A DNA stretch of 64,000 bases from Eutreptiella sp. 'Long Island Sound 2002' (lineage: Eukaryota > Euglenozoa > Euglenophyceae > Eutreptiales > Eutreptiaceae), in NCBI GenBank assembly GCA_964036045.1, contig OZ038389.1, positions 38,387,998 through 38,451,997 on the forward strand, written 5' to 3'. A program made the translations under genes and the position numbers. Below are positions 1-11,675 of the stretch, piece by piece. The notes beneath the pieces were generated by a model, which was given only the letters and a program-made list of their open reading frames with translations, was not told the DNA's origin and did not search any database. Positions within the stretch are counted from its first letter, which is position 1. Every line of letters starts with the position of its first letter.

Positions 1-1309
1 GTATCACAAGAGAAAGGAGCCTCGGGCTTTTGCATGGATGCAGACCGAAGCTTTGCTTCCCTTTAGCAACAAGGGTTGGGGTTCAAAGCATAATGGAAAC
101 ATTTTTAACACCTCAATCCTTGAAGCACACTATTTATGGGAAAAAGTGCATATATCGGCGATATTGGTTTGTACATATCTTTGGGTCATTGAGGAACAAA
201 AATATGAGTAAACACTTTTGGAGTAGGCCCATAGTAGGTGCCTCCAAACATGCACACTATGGTTAGATTGTCTCTGCCCACTCATGTCATTAGTGCTTGC
301 ATATGAGGGCGTGTGCAAAGAGGCAGTATGGCACGCGTGCTCACAAGGTGAAATTATCTAAAATATAAGACAACGTTGTATAATCAACCAAGCCATCCAC
401 GATGTCCTTCGTGGTCTCTACTTTACATATTGCCTTGGTTCGAGGATCAACTCCTCATAGGCTTCGAGTACGAGCCTCGGGGGTTTGGCCATTTTTGCCC
501 TAATTTTGGACCAAAACTTGCCCTCTTTCGAAAAAAGAGTTTTGGTTCGCATTGAATTGCGTGAAGCCATCGTTGAGTTGGCTTGAAGAACGGGAATGAC
601 CTGGGGCTATTGGTCTTGTGAGCATTGTGTTCGGTTATTAACGTTCATGCTCACAAGGCCACAAAGTTAGTGTTTGCGCACGCAAACGACTTGGGTTTGC
701 GAGACCCATAGGCTGCCTAAAACATCGCCATTGCCCGCTTCCCTATACAAAGTGATATGCCCACGTGAAAGGGGCGTGGATGAAAGGCACCGGGGGGGTA
801 TGTAGGGTTCCGTCCGAACTCATGGGCCTTGAGAACCATGAGTTCGAGCGATCGACGGAAAAGCTTGCGCGCTGATTTTCTCGAACACGCAACGGCAAAA
901 AATTCTGGTGAACACACCAGATGAAAGTACATTAAAAACCCTCTAGATTCGGCCCTTAAGTTCTCTTAGAACCTCATAGGTACTCGAGAAAAATCCCTCA
1001 CAAAACTCGCCACGGAGGAGCAACGAAAGCGCGCGAACAGGCGACATCAGGCTGCGATTTCACGACAATTGGAAATCGCGGTAGAAATCGGGTATTTCAG
1101 CGATTTCCGACTGAAAATCGCCTAAGACAATAAAATTATGGTCATTCTAAATCGATTTATTGGTTGGAAATCGGATTCCAGATTTCGCGGGTTAGAGAAC
1201 AGGGATATCCCGCTGACAGCCGGTGTCAACGGCTTCCGCACGGGTGTGACGGCTCACAGGCCTCCGGGCCATGGGCCATAGGTTCTGGGTACCGCTTCAG
1301 TAAGCCTGG
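1..1309. other. Unassigned AT-richer DNA left of the E1 pol remnant
   Basis: I see no convincing gene here; the ORFs are short and unlike any family I know. The stretch does not match the gag or protease seen in the other copies, although E1 should have these upstream. It is therefore either a further insertion into E1 or E1 sequence too decayed to recognise. At 1045-1200 a GAAATCG/CGATTTC motif recurs in both orientations and resembles AT-rich text near 7910-7980 and 10555-10600 in the element 3' regions. Confidence 0.4.
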
Positions 1310-4300
1310 ATGAGATTCAGGTGGAATTGTTTGCGAGCCGACGACAGCACATCATGCAGTTGTACTGCTCGAAACATTTAAACAACGCTTTCCGTTTCTT
1401 CTGGAAAGCAATGGGCCTAGCGTATGCTAACCCTCTCCCTGCTCGCGAAGGTTCTAACCAAAATTGCTTATGAGGGAGGAAGGGTTGTCATGTGCACCCC
1501 TGACTGGGGCTGCACTGGTGAACACGCTTACTGGCGCCGTATGCCAGATCGAATGACCGTGGGAAGAGTGCAACTCCCCGACGGTCCCATCTATTTGCCT
1601 GAGGACTCAGACACAGCTATGCAGGCCCCTGAGTGGGCCAGTTTCTTATCCATCGTTGATGGATCTCTCAATCCTGTACCCCTGTTTGACCTGGACCAGG
1701 TGCTACTGAAAGAGGTCATGGCCGAAAATCTTGGCCTGACCCTTTCTGATCTCAAAAACCGATCCCCTGAGCACCTATCTGCCACACTTACAGGGTGTGC
1801 ATCTCCAGATGGCTATCTGGAAGGTGCAGCTGTTAAGGAGGATGCTGACGACCAACTGTCTGAGATCGCCAGCACTATCCCTCCTGTTCACCCGAGCTGT
1901 GTTGACCTAAAACACAGTGCCTTCCAAGCCCAGCTGTTGCTGGAGGAGGTAGATCTGGAGTCAACCTCAGAACCCGCTCCCCCTGTTGGGAAGCCAGTGC
2001 TACACATGCAGCCTCTGCACACAGGTGAACCCGTGGCCCAGAGTCCTGATGCTCTGGCGCGTCCTGCTTCTAATAACATATCACTGTCCGAGCATGACAC
2101 TCAGGAACTCCGGCGGCTGTTGTACCTGAAGGCCGAAGGTATTGAACGCCAAGAGCGGCTGCAATACCTCAGACAGACCTGGAAATCCTCCGTCTGGTCT
2201 GAGGAGGACGATGATTCCTATACGCTGCCTGATCCTGAGATATCGCTAGTGTATGCTCTGCACTATGGGCAGCAATGCTCCCCTGAGTGGGACGATGGTT
2301 CTGTGCCTGCCGAAACTGCTGATCGGCAGTGAAAGAAAGAACATGGAAAGAGCAACCTCCATGCTGAGGGGGATTTCCTGCAGAAACTCAAGAGTCTTAA
2401 CCTTGACCCCCGACTGAAGAAACTGCTGATAACCTATGAGGAGGTGTTCGGCGCCTTGCCGCCCCCCCTCTCTTGTAAAAAACTAGTCCAGATGGACCTG
2501 AAACTGAAACCCGAAATTGAAAAGACGCGAGTGAGGCGTGGTCCCTATCCCGCTCCACAGGAACAGGTTGAAAAAATCGAGCGCCAGATCCAGGAATGTA
2601 TTGATGCTGGCCTCATTGAAGAATAGAAGAAGGGGGACTACCCCCATCACTGCAGTCCCTGGTTGCTGGTTGCCAAACCAGGGTCGACTGCCCTACGACT
2701 GGTTGTTGACTATGGTGAGGTCAACAAGAAAACCCAGAACCACTCAGGGAGTATTTCTAACATGGGAAATACCCTGGAGCGTATTGCCAAATGCAGGTAC
2801 AAGACCAAAATGGACAAACGCTCTGGTTTCTGGCAGGTGGACCTAACCGCCGCAGCTCAGCAGCTGCTCACTTTTATAACCCTAAGGGTCGTGTCTTTAA
2901 GTGGAAGGTCATGCCTTTCGGGTCGGTTAATGCCCCAGCGCTCTTCCAGAAGCTAATGAACAAAATTTTGTACATACTGAGGCGGAGGCCTCTAGTACAG
3001 GAGTTGATTTCTCGGGGTGCAGAAATGGAGGCCCAAATGGACGACGTGAGTTTGGGTAGTAATACCCAAGAGGACCATGTCCTTCTCCTCCGTGAATTTT
3101 TCATTATTTGTCAAGAAAACCATCTCCGAATCAAACTCGTAAAATGTGAGTTTATGAAAGAGGAGATTGAATATTTGGGTTTCGACGTGGGGTATGGCGG
3201 GTGGAAACCAACCGCGTCTAAGATGCAGCCCCTACAGGACATGCAGATTCGCGATGACCCTAAGAAGGGTCTACACGATGTGAGGAGTTTTGTGGGCGCC
3301 TGTAATTTCTATTGGCGTCACATCCACAATTTCACCTACTCCTCTGCCCCCCTCACTGACCTAATCAAGAAAACTACTCCCTGGAGGTGGACCGCCAGCG
3401 AGGAGGGATGTTTCCAGGAGTTGAAGAAGAAAATTGCCTCCTCCAACTGCCTGGGAGTGCCCCGCCCTAAGGGCAAGATAGTCCTGATCACTGATGCCAG
3501 TGATGTAGGGGGGGGTAGAACGATCTACCAATGGCAAGAGCTTAACCCCGCTGAACCAACCCACTGCCATTATCGTACTAGTGGACTGAACCGTGATGGC
3601 TCGCTGAAACATGACTATCCTACCAGTGAGTGGCGGCTGGTGGCACTAGGACATTGGAATTGGAAATGGAACCAAGCGCGTTCCAATTACAGCACCTATG
3701 ACCAGGAACTCCTGGCCGGTATGTTGGTGCTTTCGTCACAATCCCGACTCCTGGGATCTAATCCTATTGTCTGGCAATGTGACCAGGAACCTGTGAAGTA
3801 TTTTCAGAAGGGCCCACCACCAGAGAAAGCAAAACTAAAGCAGTGGTGGACTTACCTGAGCCAGTTCAGGTTGACAGTTCATCATATCCCCGATATAAAA
3901 AATGAACTGTCTGACTAGATATCGCCCAATAACTTCGATGCGCTTATAGTTGAGAGCTCTGAGGCGCTCGCCAAAGATGCTTTCCAGCGTATGGATGTCC
4001 AACTTGACCTGTCCATGCGCACTGCTGGAATCCTGGAGGGTTGGAGTCTAACCGACTATCAGTCAGAGTACAAAGAAATTCTACCAACCCTCAACACTGG
4101 TCTCGAACGCCGGGTCATTGACAGGCACCAGTGGTATAAAAACAATCAGTACCTCTTCTACGAGGACCGGATTGTTGTGCCTGAGGCACGACTGGATCGG
4201 TGCCTACAGTGGTCCCATCTCAGTTCTGGTCACACTGGTGCTAATCGCTCAGTGGACTTCCTCCGTGAGTTTTTCTACTCTAGTCTAACCCTGACTGAAC

Positions 4301-5601
4301 TGAGGTCGCGTATGCAGACCATTGTGGATGCTTGTGGGTGTCATGCCAGCAAGCAGAGCGACAGTAGTGATAGGGGCCTCCTCTCCAGCTTACCCATACC
4401 CTATTGTGCTAACTCTCTTCTCTACGTGGATTTCATCTACGGCCTACCACGCTTCGGCGGCTATGATAGTTGCCTAGTGGTGGCCTGTGGCCCATCTCGC
4501 TTCACCCGTGTGTTCCCTTGCAATAAGAAAATCACAGGTGAGCAGACTGTGAAAATGTTGGTCGAACAATGGTTCGAACCCTATGGAGCACCTAAGCAGG
4601 TGCACTTTGATGAAGATGTACGCATCCGCAGTGACACTGGGTGGTACAAATGAGTGCTAAATGCCCTCAACGTGGAGGTAACCACAGATGTGCCCTATAC
4701 CCACACGTCTAACCCTCTCTGCGAGAGACAGAACCGTGTGGTGGAGCAAAACTTAAGAATCCTGATGAAACAGGAGCGTACCCAGGACTGGGTACGCCTA
4801 GTGCCCTGGGCAGTGCTGACCATGAACTCACAGCGAAGCTCTTCTACGGGTTTCACCCCCCACGAACTGTTCCATGGAGGACTACCTGCATGGTTCTTCA
4901 AAACCCCCCTTCCTGAGGACTTCAAGAGCCCTGTAGGAGATTGGCTGGAACACAAGCAGTCTCTGGCTAACCAGGCTGGGACTAACATGAGACACATTCG
5001 TGACCGTGAACTGAGCCAACAGAACCGCCTAGGGCGATCTGCCAGCTTCAAGGTTGGTGACCTTGTTTTGGTTCACCATTCACGCCTACCCTCCTGGCCA
5101 CGTAACTGCCTACAGGACCCCTCTTTTGGACCCTATCGTATCATCAGGATAGATGGATCCAGGATCCATGTCAGGTGCAGTCCACGTCTAGGTGGTGAAC
5201 TGCTGTGTGCACCTAAACAGTTGAGGCACTATCACTCCCCTGACGATTTGTCTTGGGATCAGTGGCGCCTCAGCGACAGTGAGGTCGAGCTTATAGACCT
5301 AGAGAACGCTGCCAGTCCAGAGGATGCAGACGAACTCGAAGAGATGACTGCCGATGAGATGGCAGGCGATGGTTACTACGTGGTTGCAGGTATTGCTCGC
5401 CCCAAGTATAAACAGGGCTGGAAATTCCTAACCCTGTGGGATGGCTATGGGTTATGTGAGGCGACCTGGGAACCTATGTCAGCCTTCATACAACCAGATG
5501 GGAGTATCAACCCCATGTTCCGCTCCTATCTCGTTGAGAACAACGAAGGGCAGCTATTAACCCGTGCTGAGACTCTTTCCCAGCGTAAAAGGAAAACCTA
5601 A
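1310..5601 (+). pseudogene. pol: E1 pol remnant (NPPF-type domain, RT, RH, IN, chromodomain)
   Basis: Polyprotein of a Ty3/gypsy chromovirus, truncated at its 5' side: no gag or protease is visible. In order: the ELFAS...CTPDWG domain (about 1325-1607), RT (about 2480-3230, catalytic MDDV near 3040), RNase H (DASDVGGG near 3493), integrase zinc-binding and DDE core (about 4190-4780, with the second Asp in DEDVR and the Glu in CERQNR), and a C-terminal chromodomain (about 5380-5520, GYGLCEATWEP). Compared with E3 and E5 it carries a frameshift near 1430, stops at 2330, 2624, 3916 and 4651, and a one-base loss near 2877. The original stop is at 5599. It cannot encode a working enzyme. Confidence 0.93.
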
Positions 5602-6818
5602 TTTCCCTGTGTCAGTCTACTGACTGTGTTCTAACCTCACAGTTGCAGTGAGCACTACTGTGCAGACGTGCCTGTGTATGGGTGTAAGAGGAGTTGTCAC
5701 AGTTGCCCCGCATTGCATCGCAGGACAGGACCGTTATCCCCCGTGACAACCACTCCCTGGCCGAAGGCCATTGGTTTTTCACAGACTACTGCTTACTGAG
5801 CACTGCACTGACCCTGTCTGTGCCCTGCAGACCCATGCCTATGGTTTCCAGCGTGGACCAGGTGGCCGCTTATCAGGTTTGCAGCCACCCAGCGAGTGTA
5901 TGCCCGGTTGACCATGTGTTGCATGGGGACTGCCCTGATGTAATGACCTTGGGGAGCCAACGAAGAACGGTGGCTTACTACACCAGGGGGGAATGACAAG
6001 CAACGTGTTATGAGGCAAGGTGTGTCTTCCCTCCTTGGGGACAGGCCAGTTCACAGTTAGGACCCCTGACCGGTCCAAACCCATGGGGTTCTACCCTTCC
6101 TCACAGGGTTTACCATACCCCTATGTGTGCTACGTATGTCTGTGTGTGTCTCACTTCTCTCCCCGGCGTGGGTCCCGGAGACCGGGCTTCGCTGACGTCG
6201 GACTGAAGGTCCTAATCAGGTACGATTACCACTTCTATGGCGCCCAATTTCTGTGCTGGTGCCTGTCCTTGGGGGAAGACGGCAAAAGCCCTACCTACTA
6301 GAGGGGAGGGGTGGCCAAGTGTGCTAAGGGCATACAAAACGCCCATTTTTGCCAAAGGGCAAAAGCTAACGCACTCCCCTGCCCACGAGTAAAAGCACGC
6401 GGGACAGGAGACTCCACTACACTACACTCACTAACGCCAGCACCAGCCTTCGAAGGCAGGGTGAGCACTCATCACTTGCACTCAACACCTGCCAGGCGTG
6501 CTGACCCTAACACCTACACACTCTACTGGGAGTTGATGTCAATGAACTCTCGGGTCCTATTGAACCTCCTGTGAGAAAGCAAGAGATCACACCTCTACTA
6601 AGCGACTGTGGCCTAACAGGGACGCCACTACGCGTTTCCCTGTCAGGGCTTGGAGGGAAGGGGTGCTCAGAGTGCGTGCACAGCGTGGATGGCGGTGAAG
6701 TCGGACTGCACTCACTGCAGTTATATGTTTGTGGGATCTGCGCAGCATGTTTTAGCGCTGCTCAAGGAGACTGCACCAATCGCCCTAACCTTCCCACCTG
6801 AAAGGCAAAGGCTGATGG

Positions 6819-6906
6819 CCTGGGTTTGCGTCCCAGGAACCAAGACTACCTCCACGTATTACATGGTTCTCAGGTAGCCCTATAATACGCTGTCCATAAA
6901 CCCAGG
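6819..6906 (+). other. Conserved hairpin I, E1 copy
   Basis: Outer arms CCTGGGTTT (6819-6827) and AAACCCAGG (6898-6906) pair perfectly. They enclose a 33-bp core (6856-6888) with 8-bp arms GTATTACA/TATAATAC. The other three copies have the same 33-bp core but different, still complementary, outer arms. A local hairpin CCTGGG/CCCAGG (6819-6837) could compete with the long-range pairing. Confidence 0.7.
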
Positions 6907-6929
6907 TGCAACCAAGCAAGCTTAAGGAA

Positions 6930-6963
6930 CTCCACCCGTTCTCTTATAGAACGTGGGGTGGAG
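6930..6963 (+). other. Conserved hairpin II, E1 copy (34 bp)
   Basis: CTCCACCC (6930-6937) pairs with GGGTGGAG (6956-6963), with an inner GTTCT/AGAAC stem. The length is exactly 34 bp in all four copies, while the outer stem sequence changes together on both sides. Confidence 0.7.
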
Positions 6964-8117
6964 CCCCTGGGTAGCCCAAACAAGAGTTGTACCGTGCGCA
7001 ATTTGCATGGCCTACCCTTTAATGCATCATATGCATGCACAAGTATGCACTGATCTTTCCATTCCCCACTCTTTCTCATAATTTAACCCAACATAACCAA
7101 ACACAGCGTGACTCAACCAGGAGGTGAGCTCCTCCTGGGCTTACCTACCTTACTCACCAAGCATCATGTGAATGCCGAGAAAGATAAGAGCGCAAAACAA
7201 CCCTACGCGCTTAAACAAACTACGGCGAATTATAAAACACCCTAAGCGATTAATGCACTGTGTGTTATGCATCCTACCCTTGTCTTGTTTCCTGCAAAAA
7301 GCGGAGAGAGAGTGGCGCACTGCACAGCGCAAAACAAGCCTAAGCGTTATAAGCAACCCTACTTTAGCGCTACGGCAACACAAACACGAGCAAGCACTTT
7401 GTTTTCTTACCTGTGAAGAGAGAACAAGGGTGAATTGGGTTACAGGGAAAGTGCCGCAGCGTGTGAATGGTTCAATTAGGCACATGCATGGCGAGCACAG
7501 CGCATATTCTAACCATACATGCGCGCTGTGCGCTCCATTCGCATTGCATTCCTTTCATTCCTGTTTTGACCTGTGCAGAGCAAGAGAGAGGAGCACCCGA
7601 GACGGCAACAAACACAGCGTTGACAACCCTAAGGTTTGAACGAAGCAACAAACACGCACGCAATGCACGCGTGTGAGATGACACTGGCATACCTGAGAGG
7701 TCAGTTGTCCACCTGCTCTGTGGTGTGGGTTGAGTTTGAATACTTTTCCCTAAAGTTTATAAAAATTTTGATCAAACTGTGCAAACATTTCCCTTAGAAC
7801 TTTAAAAACTACGGCTCATACCTCCTTTTTCAAGAGCAGTTTACGGTTGTGCAACCCTGTTTTTGAAGTCAGCTTCCGTTGCGCTCGTCTGCGACTTTGA
7901 GTTTTGGTGTAAAAATGACGATTTCTCGCGTGATTTTGTCAATTTTTAGCAATTTGACTTCTTAAATCGCTATCCCTTTCGCTAAACCACAGGAATCACT
8001 CCCTGTTGGTTACATTTTCTATTTTTTTCAGCTCCTGGAGATTTGTGTCCTCCATTGGGAGTATTGCTCCGCCCTGGCCCTTGGCCAGGACGTTTACTAA
8101 AACGCTGTCCATACAGC

Positions 8118-8214
8118 GATGGCCGTCCGCATTAGAGCGTTCGACTGCACCCTAGTGGGCAAGCATATGTGCTCCAGGGAGGGAGTCCTGGGTTCAAACC
8201 CCACTACCCCCAAA
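8118..8214 (+). other. tRNA-like (pol III box A/B-like) module in E1 3' region
   Basis: Contains GGGTTCAAACCCC, which fits a B box / T arm, preceded by CCCTAGTGGGC resembling a box A / D arm. No clean cloverleaf folds, so this is a tRNA-derived module and not a tRNA gene. A matching module lies in E3 at 10296-10392. Confidence 0.5.
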
Positions 8215-8440
8215 TTTTTACCAAACGCTCTTGTCGCACGCTGGCGACTTTTGAGGAATGCCCCATCGAAGGGACATCATTCACGGTACATTACACTGTT
8301 TTCCAAGGGTACCTACAGTGTAATAGGCTTCTATGAACTGATGAGGATGTGTTTGGTAAGTTTGATGCATTTTGTGAGGTAATTTTGGGAATATTTGAGC
8401 CTTTTTCCTTGGTCCTACTAGCTTAGCTAACTAGTACTCC

Positions 8441-8447
8441 AGGGGGG
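8441..8447 (+). promoter_or_regulatory. E1 polypurine tract
   Basis: AGGGGGG directly abuts the 3' LTR start AGTAAG at 8448. This is the expected position for the plus-strand primer of an LTR retrotransposon. Confidence 0.75.
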
Positions 8448-9157
8448 AGTAAGAAAAAGTCACTGCCTTGTCTTTCTTCGAGGGCTTGATCCAGGCCAAG
8501 CCCCTTTAAAACCCAATTGTCGATGCTAAGACTAACTTAAGTATTTTTATCTCTCTTTTGAAGCTTAAAGTACACTTTCTCTAAGTAACTAGGGTTGTAA
8601 CCCTAGCCCCCCATGAAGTTCACCGCTACCACTCAACTGAGCGGAGGTATCTTCCTTAATGGAGGATATACCGAAATAAAATAGGCATTTCCTGCTTAAG
8701 GCCTTGGTGACTAAGCCTAGTGGTCTCCCACCCCAAGACCCCTATACTCAATTGTTCCTACCACTTAATGTGGTTGTACCTTTCAACTGCTTGTGAATTC
8801 AGTTGCTTGGCCAAGTCAGATTCTGTGTCTGGCCTGACACCTATGCCCCACATTCCTAACCGGCACCAATTCACCCAAAAGAGTGCACATGAAGTGCTTG
8901 ATGCTATCTTTGAGGCTAGAGTCAGCCCAGTTTTTATATAAAATCTTTTGTATTATCTATTTGTGATTGAATCTTTGTGTTTCTACCTGCTTTGTCTATC
9001 TGCAGCCCTTCTGTGTTACACTGGATTTCAAACTATTCATTGATTCGATCCACATCCTGTTCTTGCTCTACTTGCTCCTTTGGTTTTCGGATTTCACCAT
9101 CAAAGACCTGCAGGATCTCATCAAAATCTATAGGGCACCAATCAAGGACATCTTTCT
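8448..9157 (+). repeat. E1 3' LTR
   Basis: About 710 bp, beginning AGTAAGAAAAAG and ending ATCTTTCT. The right end matches the inner edge of the E5 5' LTR at 63670 (minus strand), which places E1 and E5 in one LTR subfamily. It is flanked on the right by CCTCA (9158-9162), the likely TSD, whose partner would lie left of the window. Confidence 0.85.
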
Positions 9158-9315
9158 CCTCATAACACCTTGCTTGTCATTCCCCCCCGGTGTAGAAAGC
9201 CATCGTTCTTCGTTGGCTCTCCGAGGTCATTACATCAGGGCAGTCCCCATGCAACACATGGTCAACAAGGCATACACTTGCTGGGTGGCTGCAAACCTGA
9301 TAAGCGGCCACATGG
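9158..9315 (-). other. E5 3' region remnant between E1 and E3
   Basis: On the minus strand this matches E1 5860-6012, including the internal polypurine run (here 9180-9190) followed by TGACAAGC. It stops at the E1 LTR on one side and the E3 LTR on the other, which shows that E1 and E3 both landed in E5. Confidence 0.8.
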
Positions 9316-10060
9316 AGAAAGAGTTTCTGATGTCCCTTGCTTGTTGTTGATATTGAAAACCTTGATTGCTTTTCAAAAGATGTTTCCCCAAAACTGCAAA
9401 AAGGTAAAGTCCACGAACAAGGAACACCACAAACAGGATCAAAGTCAGAATTGTGATAGTATTCTTCCAAATCAAAGCATTGTAAGCAAAGAAGAGCTGC
9501 ATTTAGACAAATGAGGGATCAAATATGCAACTCAAATGATTTGTTAAAAAAGACAAATGATTTTGTGTGAAACCTGGCATGGCTCAGGCCTCCAAGATAG
9601 CACCAAGCACTTCATGTGCACTCTTTTGGATGAAATGGAGTTGGTTAGGAATCTGGGGCATAGGAGGTAGGCCAGACACAGGAAATGACTTGGCCACGCA
9701 ACTGAATTCAGAAACAGTTACAATCTGGAACCGCAATTAGTAGTAGGAAAAATTGAGTATAGGGGTCCTGAGGTGGGAGACCACTAGGCCTAACCTACAA
9801 GGCCCAAGGCATGGAGTGCCTACTTTTATTTCGGTAAAACCTCCATGAGGGATGATACCTCCGCTCTTTTGAGTGGTAGGGGTGAACTTCATGGGGGAGC
9901 TAGGGTTTTAACCCTAGTTGCTGAGAAAGTGTACTTAAAGCTTCATAAGAGAAAGGAAAAATGTTTAAGTGTTAGTCTCAGCACTTCCTTAGGCAAAAAA
10001 GGGGGGCTGTAGCCTGGATCAAATACCCCAAGAAAGACATAGTAGTGACGTTTTCTTACT
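9316..10060 (-). repeat. E3 3' LTR
   Basis: About 745 bp, collinear with the E3 5' LTR (31638-32381). A by-eye comparison of the first about 165 bp shows about six differences. Ends are AG...CT on the element strand. Confidence 0.88.
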
Positions 10061-10295
10061 ACCCCCTGGAGTACTAGTTAGCTAAGCTAGTAAGACCAAG
10101 GAAAAGGGCTCAAAGTACCCTGAAATTACCTCAGAAAAGGGTGTAAACCTTCACAAAGCCTCCTCATCAGTTCATAGAAGCTGTTCACACTGCTGGTACC
10201 CTTTAGAAACAGCGTGATGTACTGTGAATGATGTCCCTTCGAAGGGGCATTCCTCAAAAGTAGCTGGTGTGAGCGTAAACTTTTGAAAAAACAGT

Positions 10296-10392
10296 TTGGG
10301 GGCAGTGGGGTTTGAACCCATGACCTCCTCCCTAGATTCTGCATTGCTACCCACTAGGGTATGATCGAACGCTCTAATGCGGACGGTCATCG
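10296..10392 (-). other. tRNA-like module in E3 3' region
   Basis: The minus strand reads GGGTTCAAACCCC with an upstream CCCTAGTGGGTAGC segment. This is the counterpart of the E1 module at 8118-8214 and is diverged from any functional tRNA fold. Confidence 0.5.
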
Positions 10393-11531
10393 CTGTATAA
10401 ACAACGTATTTCAGTAATCGTCCTGACCAACGGCCAGTGCGGAGCAATAATCCTGATGGAGCCCACAAAATTCCAGGAGCTGGGAAAAATTGAAATGAGG
10501 ACCAACAGGGAGTGAATCCTGTGGTTTAGCGAAAGGTTGAGGGACCTAACAAGTCAAATCGCTAAAGAGTGACGATAAGACGTTAGAAATCGTCATTTAT
10601 AGGCCCAAACTCAAAGTCGCAGACAAGCGCAGCAGAGCCGCGCCCAGCAAAGGGGTTAACGGCACTACAAGGCACTCGGGTAGAGAGGTGTGTGCCGTGC
10701 CTTGACAGAGAGAAACCAAAGATTTCTGCATGGTAGCATCAAAATGTTTATAAAACATAGGGACAAACCTCAAAAACACAAACAAAAGGAAGAGCAGGCA
10801 AAAAATTCGCCTCTCAGGTGTGCCAGTGTCATGACACACGTATGCATTGTGCTCGTTGTGGTTGTTTCGTTAAAACGTTAGGGTTGTCTCCGTCGTGTCT
10901 CCGGGGGGTTGGGCGACTCCTGCATTCCTCCTGCACAGGTAAAAACAAGGTTAAAAGGTATGCTCGACGAATGGTGCACGTAGTGCGCACGTAGGGTGAG
11001 AGAAGATGAAGTGCTCGCGATGCATGTGCCGGATTCCGACATACACACATTGCCACGCTTCCTTGTGCATGCACCCACCTCCCTTCTCTTCACAGGTCCA
11101 AAGAAGAAGTGCGTGCTCGTGTTTGCGTCGTTTGTGCGTTAAAGTAGGGTTGTCTAAAACGCTTAGGCTTGTTTTGCGTTGTGCCGTCGTCTCTCGTTCG
11201 CCATTCCCTGTTCTCCTTTTCGCAGATGACAAAACAGGCACAACAGGAAGAATCGTGCAAGCCACACAATGCAATTAAACGCTTAGGGTTGTTTCTAATT
11301 CACAATAGGGTTGTTTAAACGCTTAGGTTTGCTTTGCGTTCGCTTCACTTCAGCATTCACATGATGCATGGTTAGTAAGGTAGGTAAGCCCAGGGGGAGC
11401 TCAGCTTCTGGTTGAGTCAGTGTGGTTACAGTGGTTTTTGTCTGGCCTCCCTTCCCTGCCTGTGTGCACACGATTTGACAGTAGGCCACGCGCTGTGCAC
11501 GCGGTATGAACCCTTGCCAGGTTACCCAGGG

Positions 11532-11565
11532 CTTCGCCCTACGTTCCATAAGGGACTGGGCGAAG
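11532..11565 (-). other. Conserved hairpin II, E3 copy (34 bp)
   Basis: CTTCGCCC (11532-11539) and GGGCGAAG (11558-11565) pair perfectly. The stem differs from E1, E2 and E4, but the 34-bp span is the same. Confidence 0.7.
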
Positions 11566-11587
11566 TCCTTAAGCTTGCTTGCTTGCA

Positions 11588-11675
11588 ACTGGGTTCAGGA
11601 ACAGTGTATTATAGGGCACACTGAGAAGCGTATAATACGTGGAGTGTGTCTGGGTTCCTCCGTCTTGAACCCAGT
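11588..11675 (-). other. Conserved hairpin I, E3 copy
   Basis: ACTGGGTTCA (11588-11597) pairs with TGAACCCAGT (11666-11675), ten perfect pairs around a 33-bp core (11606-11638) with arms GTATTATA/TATAATAC. Confidence 0.72.

Larger units (their letters stand above)
5602..8447 (+). other. E1 long non-coding 3' region
   Basis: About 2.8 kb between the pol stop and the 3' LTR, without supported ORFs. The first about 500 bp (5602-6105) recurs in E3 and E5 but is missing from E2 and E4. From about 6110 to 7140 the sequence matches E4 53655-54720 and the minus strands of E2 and E3. It contains an internal polypurine run (5985-5993), two conserved hairpins (6819-6906 and 6930-6963), a tRNA-like module (8118-8214) and a terminal PPT. 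Family-wide conservation without coding suggests a cis-acting role in RNA structure, export or packaging, which is inference. Confidence 0.8.

Noticed and set aside
1310-5601. Alternative genetic code to explain in-frame stops in pol
   Set aside because: Stops are of all three types, fall at different sites in each copy, replace different amino acids and coexist with frameshifts, as in ordinary decay.
7172-7639. 155-residue plus-strand ORF in the E1 3' region
   Set aside because: Not conserved as an ORF in the collinear regions of E2, E3 and E4, and unlike any protein family.
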